Source: Nansenia antarctica (taxonomy: Eukaryota > Chordata > Actinopteri > Argentiniformes > Microstomatidae). Taken from it: a stretch of DNA of 64,000 nt. The stretch covers positions 2,059,762 through 2,123,761 of the forward strand of contig OZ022346.1 in assembly GCA_963989245.1 (NCBI GenBank). The letters are read 5' to 3'. Positions 20,238 to 31,868 of this stretch are shown here, piece after piece. Each line of letters opens with the position of its first letter. Position 1 is the first letter of the stretch. Under the pieces are notes generated by a model. That model was not told where the DNA came from and made no database searches. It saw nothing but the letters and a program-made list of their open reading frames with translations. A program made the translations under genes and the position numbers.

Positions 20238-21671
20238 CCCCAGGACCCAGTTGTTCAAAAAGTTCAATCTGGATCAGAATTAACTGGATTTGGAAATCCC
20301 ATGTTTTGCTATCCAGGATCAGGTAGTCCATTTGACTTTTGGGCTGGTTTTTCAAAGCAACATTGGATTGGATCATCCTGATCCATATACACATTTTTCA
20401 AGATGACCAAATCCAGATTACCAGTGCTCTAAATGGGACTACATCACAATGTAGGCTGCTAGCTATGTAAAGAACAACCTGTAGAATAACTAGCGTGAGG
20501 TCACTTTAAGTGTTTCTATTTGAAGAGACAGAAAACAGCACAATAAAACCTTCCCTTCAATTTCTTTTAAACAGTCAGACCTCTCATCTGACCCACAACA
20601 AATAAATAAAAAGAAACACATATACATTATTCACAAATACATTGAGGATATTTTTAACACGTTTTAGATAATAAAAAGGCTAAATGTCCAATAGTTAACA
20701 AAATCAAGAACGTTCAGAGTTCTTCTTTCTTGTGGAGGGATCAGCTTTTTGAACCCGTGCTTTTAGGAGGCGGATCTCAAGTCTGTCTTTGGTTTGCTGT
20801 GGTTTGGTAAGCGTGTTGTAAGAGAGTTCCTTTGCCAGACGAATCTGAATTGACTTATAGGCATCATCACCATCTTTGTTTGGCAAAAACGCTTCCAGCC
20901 TCTTTTCTGAACTCCTGTGGCAATAGCTTCTGGCTCCACCAGTGAGGATCCACTTTAGATTGGATTAGATAAGATCAGAATAGAATAGAATAATTCATTA
21001 CACAGCCATCTTATTCAGCCTTTCTCAGACGAATTACAGAGAGGCGCTGACACGGCAGGTACTGTCCATCGCCACCACCCTTTTGGTAGGAAAGGATACG
21101 GTCAAAGGGTCAAAGGGTCAAAGGGTACTAGGTAGCCTAATGTCTACTTTATCTACTTGATCAGTGTAATGGTTAAACAAGTGCAAAATGTAAACAAATG
21201 TATATATGTTACGGTACTGGGTGGGTGACTTGGTACATGCTGGCATGTCTAACCCTAACCCTAATCCTAACCCTAACCCTAACCCTAACCCTACCCCTAA
21301 CCCTAACCATAGCACTGTAGCACCTAACCCTAACACTAGTTTTCCCACATGTACCTTATTCCCACATGTACCGTAACATATATACTACATGATACAAATG
21401 TTGTATTATTTGACCAATTTGAAAGTTTTATTACATTTTGTTCCTGAAATCCCCCCTGAATCCACCCTTCTGCCGGGATCAAGATAATCTTGATTTTTTG
21501 GGATCAAAGGTATCCCAGTCCTACTAAAAAGTTTTGAATGACACATACTGAAGGTTTGATCCAGATCAGATCCAAGACGGGATAACATCTCATCCGATTT
21601 CAGAATCCTTGTCCCGTTTTCAAGATCTGATCCAATCTGATAGCCGAAATCCGATCAGATTACTGGGCCAG
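20238..21671. mobile_element. unclassified DNA element nested in Tc1
   Basis: Interrupts the Tc1 element. The ends are weakly inverted (GGACCCAGT at left, ACTGGGCC at right), and both subterminal regions are rich in GATC and ATCTGATC motifs. A 60-codon minus frame (20704-20886) is lysine/arginine-rich with a K-E-L-S-Y-N core, loosely like Myb/SANT-type accessory proteins of Harbinger-group elements (inference, weak). Confidence 0.4.
21249..21311. repeat. interstitial telomere-like repeat
   Basis: About ten tandem CTAACC units with two variants (AATCCT and ACCCCT). Shorter CCCTAA stretches also occur near 20132 and 36682. Confidence 0.9.
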
Positions 21672-22329
21672 AATACGTCAAAGGATGGTTACAGTTGTTA
21701 AAAAGTACCTTAAAAGCCTGCAGAGGTCTGGAGAAAGGTCTAGACAGATAAGATGAATATTATCAAGACCAGAGTCAAGTCAAGTGGAAAGCTTGGAGAT
21801 CTTCACCAGATTTGCAGCATACCACCTCATCAGTGAACATGGAGGAGGACGTGTTATGGTTGGGCATGTATAGCTGCAACTAACTTGGCTAACTTGTCTT
21901 TATTTATGATGTAACTGCTGACGGTAGCAACAGAACTCTGAAGTGAACAGAAACATCTTGTCTGCTCGAGTACAAGCAACTGTCTCAAAATTAATTGGAA
22001 GGTGCTTCATCATACGGTAAGACCCAAAACATACTGCCATAACAACTAGGTTATAACAAAACATACTGCCATAACAACTAGGGAGTTTTTAGAGCCAAAA
22101 AGTGGAAGGTTTTTGGACCAAGTCAATCTTCAGATTTAAATCCAATTAAACATGCATTTTTATTTCCTGATAAAAAAAATTTGGGGGGAGGAAACTAAAA
22201 GCAAACAATTGAAGATGGCTGCAGTACAGGCCTTGCAAAGCATAACCAGAGAAGACACCAAAACATTTGTGACATGATGTAACTAGGACATAGTGGGGAG
22301 AGGAGGAGGAGAGGAGACAAGGAGACACC

Positions 22330-22650
22330 CCCCCTCTCTCTCTTCGTTATCTCTCTGTCTCTCTCTCTCTCTCCACTCCCCCGCTCCTTTCTCTCGCTTT
22401 CCCTGTCTCTCCCCCTCCTTTTTCTCTCCATACTCCCTCTCTCTCTCTCTTTCCCTCTCTCTCCCCACTGTACAGTCCTGTACTCTGATGAGATGATAGC
22501 TGCTACACCCCCCTAGACACCCCCCCCTCTCTCTCTACCTTATCTCTCTCTCTCTCTCTCTCTCTCCACTCCCCCCCCCCTCCTTTCTCTCTCTCTTTCC
22601 CTCTCTCTCCCCCTCCTTTCTCTCTCCGTCCTCCCTCTCTCTCTCTTTGT
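22330..22650. repeat. CT-rich low-complexity tract
   Basis: Interrupted (CT)n with C runs. The block around 22330-22460 is echoed at 22528-22645, suggesting a local duplication. It lies near the right end of the decayed Tc1 element. Confidence 0.88.
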
Positions 22651-23020
22651 GTCTGGTCAATGGGTCACAGACTTCAGGCAGTTATTGCATGGAAACGATT
22701 TCGACCAACTCACTGACACAATATGTCCACAAATACTCTCAAATGAAAGCTGATCATCTTTACTTTAACGTCATAGCAAGTGTTTGATTTCAAACCCAAA
22801 CATTTGAGTGAGAGTGTAGAGCCAAAAGAAGATGTTTCACTGTCCCGTTACTTGCTTACGCAGGGCGCTGTCCGTACGCAGCCGTGTTGATGGTATTTTA
22901 ACAATCATTAGAGAAACAGCTATTGTGCCGAACCGATAAGAACAAAATGGCTCTTAAACAATGAACCACATCTCAATGCATGGCTGCTCTGGCCTGCACA
23001 TACATGTACACAAATAAACA

Positions 23021-23068
23021 TACAAACATACACACACACACACACACACACACATACACACACACACA

Positions 23069-23146
<78 letters not shown>
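23021..23146. repeat. CA microsatellite
   Basis: About 60 CA units with TA and CG interruptions. Confidence 0.95.
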
Positions 23147-23354
23147 TCAACTTAGCCTTCCACAGTGGCCTCATTCTAACCCAAAAAAACAATCAAGCCC
23201 TTATTCAAGGCCCCTGGGAACAATTAGCGGGAGATGACACACTAGAACATGGACTCAGTTCTGAGGCCAAGGGAAACCCCAGGACAGGTTTTGTCTCAAT
23301 ATCTAGCATTCATATAAACAACTAAATGATAAGTAGATAACACGAGTAGATATT

Positions 23355-23825
23355 TAACCTTTATTTTACCAGGAAGTCACATTGAGATTAAAACCTCTTT
23401 TACAAGAGAGACCTGGCCAAGACAGGGTCAAAATAGTAGCTTAAAAAACAGTTCAGATAACAAGACAGGACATAAGACAGTGGCAACAATACAATAGACA
23501 AACAATGGTAGGGGTATTTACAAGGTGATTAAAACATTGAGAAGTCTAACCAAAGCAGGTACAGCGAGCGGTGACCACATCCTTTAATCTACGCTTGAAG
23601 ATACTTATGGAAATAAGGGCCTCTAATTTAAAAGTAGTCTGTAGGTCATTCCAAGACCAAGGGCCATAATAAGACAAGCTTGCCCTTCCAACATTGTTCA
23701 TGATAAGTGGCACCTTGTATTGTAGCCATCTACGAGACCTGAGACCCGAGCCACTCGGTATAGGGATGAACTTCAGGCCCAGATAATTCGGTAAGAAGCC
23801 AGAGATGATTTTAAACACAAAAGTG
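23355..23825 (-). mobile_element. LINE 3' end, ORF2 C-terminus
   Basis: On the minus strand 23818-23546 stays open and reads F-K-I-I-S-G-F-L-P-N-Y-L, then R-A-S-L-S-Y-Y-G-P-W-S-W-N-D-L and F-K-R-R-L-K: the C-terminal layout of a fish LINE ORF2. The + side begins with an inverted AATAAAGGTTA tail near 23360. Confidence 0.68.
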
Positions 23826-23829
23826 TACC

Positions 23830-24783
23830 AGTGTTGGAGATAACATGAGTAGATAACATGCCAGGGTCTCTTGAGTTGTCAGAAACATGTCTCAGTAGAG
23901 GAAAGACACTTCCAAGAACAATGTTGACAGATGCCTTATTTTGAGAAAAGGATGCCCTTATAACTCTGGCCTGACAGACATGATCAACGTGAGCAAGACG
24001 AACGGACTCTAATAAGTGACATAAAGAGTCAAGACGGGTTTCCTACCTACGTCAAATTTAATCCCACTAAGGATCTGCCGTCTGCGGTAATTCATCGAGT
24101 ATGTGAGAAATGCAACAACGTCGTCTGGGAAAAGGTCAGCTCAAACTGTGTGAAACGGACAGCATTTGCACCGGTAGCCTTATGGAACAAAGGGGGAAAC
24201 ATTTCAGTTGGTAATTTCATACTGTGCTCATTCGGACGTCGGCGTGGGTGGTGGTGAGGGGGCCTGGAAGTCTTATTGTCCAGCCAAATGACTTCAAATG
24301 CCTCTCCCTGGAGGGCAATGAGTAGAAACACTCACTAAAGAATATGATTGTGCTGTCGTTTTTTCCGTAGCTAAAATTTCCTTAGAGAAATCCCTCTCTC
24401 CACTTGTATTGAGGCCAGCCAGCAGTTCTGAGCAGCCGGTGGGCTTACCAGTCATCATGACCGAGGGCCATGGGGGACGTGTCGATGGGGGGGGGGGGGG
24501 GGGGAACCCAGCGGCGGAAGAGCTGCTATGACTCAGCTCCTGTGAGTGTCTGGGTGAGGGGGTGTCAGTCGGGGGCTACTGGCTGACGAGAAAAGCCTGT
24601 TGTTGTTGTTGGTGGGGGGGAGGAACAGGTCATGTGTGATGTCGTCATTCATTCTTTTCCCAGCCCAGTTCAACTTCTCCCAGACAGGGGCATGTGTGGA
24701 CGTCATGTTGAAGAGATTGAGAGATGTAGAACAGTCAAGGTCACAGAGCTCCATTGGAACACTCTCCATACACCCACAAGTGG
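23830..24783. other. intergenic, nothing recognised
   Basis: No supported gene. There is a G run at 24487-24503. Confidence 0.4.
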
Positions 24784-25000
24784 AGGGGTTTGGTTTTTAT
24801 ACATTTTTATTTAACCTTTATTTAACCAGGCAGGGCCAATAAGAACTACTTCTTATTTACATTGGCGGCCTGGCAAAAGACAAAAGCCTCTTGGGGGGTT
24901 GGGGGGGGAGGGGCTGAAAAGAAATCAGGTTATATGTTAAAAACAAAGAACACACACGACAGACAGCGGCACACATCCAGAAATTACAGCAAGGTTAAAA
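24784..25000 (-). mobile_element. LINE 3' UTR, cut by assembly gap
   Basis: Reverse-oriented copy of the tail at 17195-17335 (inverted TTATTTACATTGGCGGCC and AAAGCCTCTTGGGGGGTTG). It runs into the N block, so the rest of the LINE may lie in the gap. Confidence 0.75.
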
Positions 25001-25200
25001 NNNNNNNNNNNNNNNNNNNNNNNNNNNNNNNNNNNNNNNNNNNNNNNNNNNNNNNNNNNNNNNNNNNNNNNNNNNNNNNNNNNNNNNNNNNNNNNNNNNN
25101 NNNNNNNNNNNNNNNNNNNNNNNNNNNNNNNNNNNNNNNNNNNNNNNNNNNNNNNNNNNNNNNNNNNNNNNNNNNNNNNNNNNNNNNNNNNNNNNNNNNN
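25001..25200. other. assembly gap (200 N)
   Basis: Exactly 200 undetermined bases, probably a placeholder. It sits at the left edge of the 41-bp satellite, so the true array length is unknown. Confidence 0.99.
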
Positions 25201-26586
25201 TAAGGCCTTGTCTGGAGCTCTGTCTGACATACAGGCCTGGTTAAGGCCTTCTCTGGACCTCTGTCTGACATACAGGCCTGGTTAAGGCCTTCTCTGGAGC
25301 TCTGTCTGACATACAGGCCTGGTTAAGGCCTTGTCTGGACCTCTGTCTGACATACAGGCCTGGTTAAGGCCTTCTCTGGACCTCTGTCTGACATACAGGC
25401 CTGGTTAAGGCCTTCTCTGGACCTCTGTCTGACATACAGGCCTGGTTAAGGCCTTCTCTGGACCTCTGTCTGACATACAGGCCTGGTTAAGGCCTTGTCT
25501 GGAGCTCTGTCTGACATACAGGCCTGGTTAAGGCCTTCTCTGGAGGTCTGTCTGACATACAGGCCTGGTTAAGGCCTTGTCTGGAGCTCTGTCTGACATA
25601 CAGGTCTGGTTAAGGCCTTCTCTGGACCTCTGTCTGACATACAGGTCTGGTTAAGGCCTTGTCTGGACCTCTGTCTGACATACAGGCCTGGTTAAGGCCT
25701 TCTCTGGACCTCTGTCTGACATACAGGCCTGGTTAAGGCCTTCTCTGGAGGTCTGTCTGACATACAGGCCTGGTTAAGGCCTTGTCTGGAGCTCTGTCTG
25801 ACATACAGGCCTGGTTAAGGCCTTCTCTGGAGCTGTCTGACATACAGGCCTGGTTAAGGCCTTGTCTGGAGCTCTGTCTGACATACAGGCCTGGTTAAGG
25901 CCTTGTCTGGAGCTCTGTCTGACATACAGGCCTGGTTAAGGCCTTGTCTGGAGCTCTGTCTGACATACAGGCCTGGTTAAGGCCTTGTCTGGAGCTCTGT
26001 CTGACATACAGGCCTGGTTAAGGCCTTCTCTGGAGCTGTCTGACATACAGGCCTGGTTAAGGCCTTGTCTGGAGGTCTGTCTGACATACAGGCCTGGTTA
26101 AGGCCTTCTCTGGAGCTGTCTGACATACAGGCCTGGTTAAGGCCTTGTCTGGAGCTCTGACTGACATACAGGCCTGGTTAAGGCCTTGTCTGGACCTCTG
26201 TCTGACATACAGGCCTGGTTAAGGCCTTCTCTGGACCTCTGTCTGACATACAGGCCTGGTTAAGGCCTTGTCTGGAGCTCTGTCTGACATACAGGCCTGG
26301 TTAAGGCCTTCTCTGGAGGTCTGTCTGACATACAGGCCTGGTTAAGGCCTTGTCTGGACCTCTGTCTGACATACAGGCCTGGTTAAGGCCTTGTCTGGAG
26401 CTCTGTCTGACATACAGGCCTGGTTAAGGCCTTGTCTGGAGGTCTGTCTGACATACAGGCCTGGTTAAGGCCTTGTCTGGAGCTCTGTCTGACATACAGG
26501 CCTGGTTAAGGCCTTCTCTGGACCTCTGTCTGACATACAGGCCTGGTTAAGGCCTTGTCTGGAGCTCTGTCTGACATACAGGCCTG
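25201..26586. repeat. 41-bp satellite, segment 1
   Basis: About 34 tandem copies of a 41-bp unit containing AGGCCTGGTTAAGGCCTT and CTGACATACA. Variants are GTCTGG/CTCTGG and GGAGCTC/GGACCTC/GGAGGTC, plus some 38-bp units that have lost three bases. Each unit carries two AGGCCT palindromes. Confidence 0.97.
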
Positions 26587-27532
26587 GGGCCTCATTCATA
26601 AAAAAGTACTTGAACGTCATCTTTGACTTTCACGTAAGCACATTTTTCTAAACGGACGTAAGCATTATTTATAAAACGGGCTGAGATGGTTTAAAGTTGC
26701 GTACGTGCTTCCTTCTATAAATACCAAACATACTTGGAATTGAACGCAGGTGAATGAGGTTTGTATTAACGCCCTGTGATAGAGGCTCAATTATAGCAGC
26801 TGAATGAAGCCAAGTGCTATAATATAATATAATACAGACAGACAATACTGACAATATTATATACTGTCTGTATTATATTATAGCACTTGGCTTCATTCAG
26901 CCGCTATTTGAGCCGCTATCACAGGGCGTTAATACTATATTATAGGGTAGGCGTGCGTCTGGAAGCGGGAGAGGGCAGTAATACCACGTTCATTGATAAA
27001 ATGACATAAGGGATGGAAAGGGGGGATGGCAGTTTTAGAATGGGGATGATTTGGACTGTTTTTATTTCAGGGGGGATGCCATTCCCCCTCATCCCGACTC
27101 AACTCGAAATCCAGTATCATTTAGCGCGTGGCCGGGCAAGGCATAGGCATGTTGAAGAGAGATAGACAGCTCCGGAGGGATATAAAGAAAGACTGAAATA
27201 CAATCATAAACATTAGTTCCCTTTAAATCTTGAATTTAACTCATTTTCTCGGCTGGTAACAACATCGTTAATTTTATTACGAGCCACTTAAACTTCGCAT
27301 GAATTACAGTAGGCAACGTTTTTCCAGTGCGGCTCACATGCCTGTAATAACTCCGCATAACCAGTAGGTAATGTGCGCAAGCAAGTTGAATACTCGACGT
27401 CGAGCTACGATCGTTTCCACGATCAAATTGACTCACGTTGAAATTGTATAAATCACTACGTTGACGTGGTTTTCTACGTACGACACGGGTAAGATCAACA
27501 TTTGATCCAAGCACGTTCTATGAATGAGGCCC
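26587..27532 (+). mobile_element. Harbinger-like element, copy 1
   Basis: 946 bp from GGGCCTCATTCATAA to an inverted ATGAATGAGGCCC, with CTG on both sides (26584-26586 and 27533-27535). No transposase frame was seen, so it is non-autonomous. The centre holds a long imperfect hairpin: arms at about 26764-26841 and 26864-26934, with a 22-base loop. The 3-bp duplication suits the PIF/Harbinger superfamily, although the usual target there is TWA. Confidence 0.75.
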
Positions 27533-29122
27533 CTGGTTAAGGCCTTCTCTGGAGCTCTGTCTGACATACAGGCCTGGTTAAGGCCTTGTCTGGAGCTCTG
27601 TCTGACATACAGGCCTGGTTAAGGCCTTGTCTGGACCTCTGTCTGACATACAGGCCTGGTTAAGGCCTTGTCTGGAGCTCTGTCTGACATACAGGCCTGG
27701 TTAAGGCCTTCTCTGGTGCTCTGACTGACATACAGGCCTGGTTAAGGCCTTGTCTGGAGCTCTGACTGACATACAGGCCTGGTTAAGGCCTTCTCTGGTG
27801 CTCTGACTGACATACAGGCCTGGTTAAGGCCTTGTCTGGACCTCTGTCTGACATACAGGCCTGGTTAAGGCCTTCTCTGGTGCTCTGACTGACATACAGG
27901 CCTGGTTAAGGCCTTGTCTGGAGCTCTGTCTGACATACAGGTCTGGTTAAGGCCTTGTCTGGAGCTCTGTCTGACATACAGGCCTGGTTAAGGCCTTGTC
28001 TGGAGCTCTGTCTGACATACAGGCCTGGTTAAGGCCTTCTCTGGACCTCTGTCTGACATACAGGCCTGGTTAAGGCCTTGTCTGGAGCTCTGACATACAG
28101 GTCTGGTTAAGGCCTTGTCTGGAGCTCTGTCTGACATACAGGCCTGGTTAAGGCCTTGTCTGGAGCTCTGACATACAGGTCTGGTTAAGGCCTTGTCTGG
28201 ACCTCTGTCTGACATACAGGCCTGGTTAAGGCCTTCTCTGGAGCTGTCTGACATACAGGTCTGGTTAAGGCCTTGTCTGGAGCTCTGTCTGATATACAGG
28301 CCTGGTTAAGGCCTTGTCTGGAGCTCTGTCTGACATACAGGCCTGGTTAAGGCCTTCTCTGGACCTCTGTCTGACATACAGGCCTGGTTAAGGCCTTCTC
28401 TGGACCTCTGTCTGACATACAGGCCTGGTTAAGGCCTTCTCTGGATCTCTGTCTGACATACAGGCCTGGTTAAGGCCTTCTCTGGACCTCTGTCTGACAT
28501 ACAGGCCTGGTTAAGGCCTTCTCTGGACCTCTGTCTGACATACAGGCCTGGTTAAGGCCTTGTCTGGACCTCTGTCTGACATACAGGCCTGGTTAAGGCC
28601 TTGTCTGGACCTCTGTCTGACATACAGGTCTGGTTAAGGCCTTGACTGGAGCTCTGTCTGACATACAGGCCTGGTTAAGGCCTTCTCTGGGGCTCTGTCT
28701 GACATACAGGCCTGGTTAAGGCCTTCTCTGGACCTCTGTCTGACATACAGGCCTGGTTAAGGCCTTGTCTGGAGCTCTGTCTGACATACAGGTCTGGTTA
28801 AGGCCTTGTCTGGAGCTCTGTCTGACATACAGGTCTGGTTAAGGCCTTGTCTGGACCTCTGTCTGACATACAGGCCTGGTTAAGGCCTTCTCTGGACCTC
28901 TGTCTGACATACAGGCCTGGTTAAGGCCTTGTCTGGACCTCTGTCTGACATACAGGCCTGGTTAAGGCCTTGTCTGGAGCTCTGTCTGACATACAGGCCT
29001 GGTTAAGGCCTTGTCTGGAGCTCTGTCTGACATACAGGCCTGGTTAAGGCCTTCTCTGGACCTCTGTCTGACATACAGGCCTGGTTAAGGCCTTCTCTGG
29101 AGCTGTCTGACATACAGGCCTG
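27533..29122. repeat. 41-bp satellite, segment 2
   Basis: About 39 more units of the same 41-bp repeat, including GGTGCTC variants near 27715-27890 that are not seen in segment 1. Confidence 0.97.
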
Positions 29123-30062
29123 GGGCCTCATTCATAAAAAAGTACTTGAACGTCATCTTTGACTTTCACGTAAGCACATTTTTCTAAACGGACGTAAGCA
29201 TTATTTATAAAACGGGCTGAGATGGTTTAAAGTTGCGTACGTGCTTCCTTCTATAAATACCAAACATACTTGGAATTGAACGCAGGTGAATGAGGTTTGT
29301 ATTATCGCCCTGTGATAGCGGCTCAATTATAGCGGCTGAATGAAGCCAAGTGCTATAATATAATATAATACAGACAGACAATACTGACAATATTATATAC
29401 TGTCTGTATTATATTATATTATAGCACTTGGCTTCATTCAGCCGCTATTTGAGCCGCTATCACAGGGCGTTAATACTATATTATAGGGTAGGCGTGCGTC
29501 TGGAAGCGGGAGAGGGCAGTAATACCACGTTCATTGATAAAATGACATAAGGGATGGAAAGGGGGGATGGCAGTTTTAGAAGGGGGATGATTTGGACTTT
29601 TTTTTATTTCAGGGGGGGTGCCATTCCCCCTCATCCCGACTCAACTCGAAATCCAGTATCATTTAGCGCGTGGCCGGGCAAGGCATAGGCATGTTGAAGA
29701 GAGATAGACAGCTCCGGAGGGATATAAAGAAAGACTAAAATACAATCATAAACATTAGTTCCCTTTAAATCTTGAATTTAACTCATTTTCTCGGCTGGTA
29801 ACAACATCGTTAATTTTATTAAGAGCCACTTAAACTTCGCATGAATTACAGTAGGCAACGTTTTTCCAGTGCGGCTCACATGCCTGTAATAACTCCGCAT
29901 AACCAGTAGGTAATGTGCGTAAGCAAGTTGAATACTCGACGTCGAGCTACGATCGTTTCCACGATCAAATTGACTCACGTTGAAATTGTATAAATCACTA
30001 CGTTGACGTGGTTTTCTATGTACGACACGGGTAAGATCAAGCACGTTCTATGAATGAGGCCC
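29123..30062 (+). mobile_element. Harbinger-like element, copy 2
   Basis: 940 bp, nearly identical to copy 1, at the same position in the satellite unit, in the same orientation, flanked by CTG (29120-29122 and 30063-30065). It has the same central hairpin. Differences include a short ATATT insertion near 29413 and a deletion just before the right end (the ATTTGATCC phrase is missing). Confidence 0.78.
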
Positions 30063-30110
30063 CTGGTTAAGGCCTTGTCTGGAGCTCTGTCTGACATACA
30101 GGCCTGGTTG
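30063..30110. repeat. 41-bp satellite, last unit
   Basis: Final unit of the array, ending GGCCTGGTT before unique sequence. Confidence 0.9.
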
Positions 30111-30198
30111 AAAGACTTCCTCGGTATTGTACATTTTATATTTGCTCTAGCTGTACATTTGACTTGAGTTTATGTAATGCAAAAAAGTAGCGTCTGAG

Positions 30199-30681
30199 CA
30201 CTGACGGAACCAGGCGGGGAGAGCAGGGGGGGCGACATCCCCTCCTGGAGCCCCCACGGTTGAAAAACGTCTGTCTTAAGTGCCCTTTTGAGTGTCAAAA
30301 ATGCCCTTTTAATTTTAATTAATTAATTTTTATAATTTTGCCATTTAGCAGACGCTTTTAATTCAAAGCGACTTACAATTACGAATTACAGGGACATTCC
30401 CCCTGGAGTAACTGAGGGCTAAGTGCCTTACTCAAGGGCACACTAGTAGTGGTGTGGCTTCAGGCGGGATTTGAACTCACAACCTTCCGATCACAAGTCC
30501 AACTCACTATCCACTAGGCCATCACTACCCCAGTAGTGGCAAAATTAGAGGATGTGCCCTATTGGCTGCCCTTCCAATGGTCTAAACTTGGCCATGTGCA
30601 CTGATGGGGTCCCATGTTGTGCAGTAGGTGCCCTTTTTTTCTTTTCGCCCCTGCCCTTCAAACAGCCTGAGTCCGCCACTG
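30199..30681. mobile_element. hAT-type element with nested SINE
   Basis: Ends CACTGACGGAACCAGG and, at right, CCTGAGTCCGCCACTG: imperfect inverted repeats of the hAT CAGTGGCGG type. A perfect 8-bp duplication CGTCTGAG flanks it (30191-30198, 30682-30689). No transposase. The internal text GTGCCCTTTTGAGTG and GTCCCATGTTGTGCAG recurs inverted in the element at 42534-43226. Confidence 0.85.
30325..30540 (-). mobile_element. tRNA-derived SINE nested in hAT
   Basis: On the minus strand: an A-box-like TGGCCTAGTGGATAG and a B-box-like GAGTTCAAATCCC, ending in AAAAGCGTCTGCTAAATGGC. It splits the hAT element and belongs to a different SINE family from those at 19.7, 40.0 and 49.9 kb. Confidence 0.78.
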
Positions 30682-30689
30682 CGTCTGAG

Positions 30690-31295
30690 TACAGCGTGTG
30701 AGTGTTTGAAAAGCAGAAATCAAAACTGACTGCATTCTGAAAGGAGTTGTTTTTTGCTTTATCTCTGTGACAGCTGATAGGGTAAGAATGCTTCGGTGCG
30801 ATCTTTAATGTTTCTTCCAGACCCCAAGAACCAGCTACCAGCTGGAAACAGAAACTCTGACTTCCACATCTACATCAGTGGGGCATTAGCTTTCACCTTC
30901 CCTCCCTGTCTTGTCTCTCCCACACAGTTCATCAGTTTTCACTCCCCATCCACCGTTTCGTAAGTGCTTATTGCTGTTGTTGTACGTATTTGGTGGCTGT
31001 GTCTCAGTGGTTATTGTTGTACCGTATTTATGTTTGCTTGACTGTGTCTCAATGTGTATCGTTGTATTGGTTTGTTTACTGGCTGTCTTAGTGTCCATGT
31101 TGTATCGCTGTGTTGATTGGTCGTGTCTCAGTGGTTATTGTTGTGTTTGCTTGGCTGTGTCCCAGTGCGTTTTGTTGTATTGTATTGTCTTGTGTTGCCT
31201 GTCTGCTTTTTGGCTGTGTCGCAGTGCGTTTTGTTGTATTGTATTGTCTTGTGTTGCCTGTCTGCTTTTTGTGCTTACTGTTGTACTCCATTATT
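30690..31295. other. intergenic, GT-rich decayed repeat
   Basis: Repeated phrases such as GGCTGTGTCTCAGTG and CAGTGCGTTTTGTTGTATTG (twice, 56 bases apart near 31164-31260) point to local duplication. No supported gene. Confidence 0.45.
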
Positions 31296-31868
31296 ATCCA
31301 TAGAATCCATCCTCACCCACTCCATCATCACCTGGTTCCCTGCTGCAACGACCAAGGACAAGGCCAAGTTGCAGCGGGTGCGACGTTCAGCAGAGAGTGT
31401 GATCGGCTGTCCCTTGCCCTCCCTCAACTCCCTGCATGACACCAGGGCTCTGAGGAGGGCAAGGAAGATCATGGCTGACCCCTTCCACCCCGGCCACGGC
31501 CTCCTCACCCTGCTTCCCTCTGGAAGAAGGTTGCGGCTGCCTAAGGCACTTAAGGCCCGCCACAGGCTCAGCTTCTACCCCTCAGCCGCCAGGCTGTTAA
31601 ATGACTCTGGCTTCCCCCCCCCCCCCGCCCCCAAGTCTGCCCAGGACTGAACTGGACTCTGTAAAAAAAAAAAACTCTGCACTGCACTTTACTTTATACC
31701 GCACTATCCAATGCACTGTTGTCTGTCCTGTGTTGTTGTTGTGTTGTCCTGTTTTTTGATATGTGAAAAAAGTATAAACGCACTTGCTGTGGTGACGAAG
31801 CAAATTCCTATATGTGTAACGCATAGTGGCAATAAACGTTATCTCAATCTCAATCTCAATCTCAATTG
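31296..31868 (+). mobile_element. L2/Rex1-like LINE 3' end
   Basis: Open reading E-S-I-L-T-H-S-I-I-T-W-F, then L-Q-R-V-R-R-S-A-E and L-L-P-S-G-R-R-L-R-L-P, then F-Y-P-S-A-A-R-L-L-N: the C-terminus of an L2/Rex1-type ORF2. Stop near 31650, a short 3' UTR and a (TCTCAA)n tail ending near 31868. 5'-truncated. Confidence 0.8.

Larger units (their letters stand above)
19469..22875 (+). mobile_element. decayed Tc1/mariner-like element with nested insertions
   Basis: Left end CACAGTGCCCTGCTGAAGTA with ACGGGACAGCGAATAATG after it. The right end (22780-22872) is the inverted counterpart, including TCCCGTTACTTGC and CAGGGCGCTGT. Both ends also share inverted GAGCCAAAAGAAGA. Inside, a corrupted transposase reading ends near 22140 with a degenerate form of the Tc1 'S-P-D-L-N-P-I-E' motif (F-R-F-K-S-N). 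A SINE (19732-19955) and a second element (about 20238-21671) were inserted later, so the transposase is not functional. Confidence 0.7.

Noticed and set aside
21249..21311. True telomere
   Set aside because: Only about ten units, with variants, and ordinary sequence on both sides. An interstitial tract.
22920..23237. Cysteine/valine- or threonine/histidine-rich frames
   Set aside because: Translation of a CA microsatellite.
24862..25271. Open frames crossing the N block
   Set aside because: They consist mostly of undetermined bases.
25201..30110. Regular 41-bp repeats considered as a CRISPR array
   Set aside because: Head-to-tail units without unique spacers, in vertebrate nuclear DNA. 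An ordinary satellite.
31117..31650. 177-codon + frame as a host gene
   Set aside because: Its second half is a LINE ORF2 C-terminus and its first half is GT-rich repeat. Annotated as a LINE.
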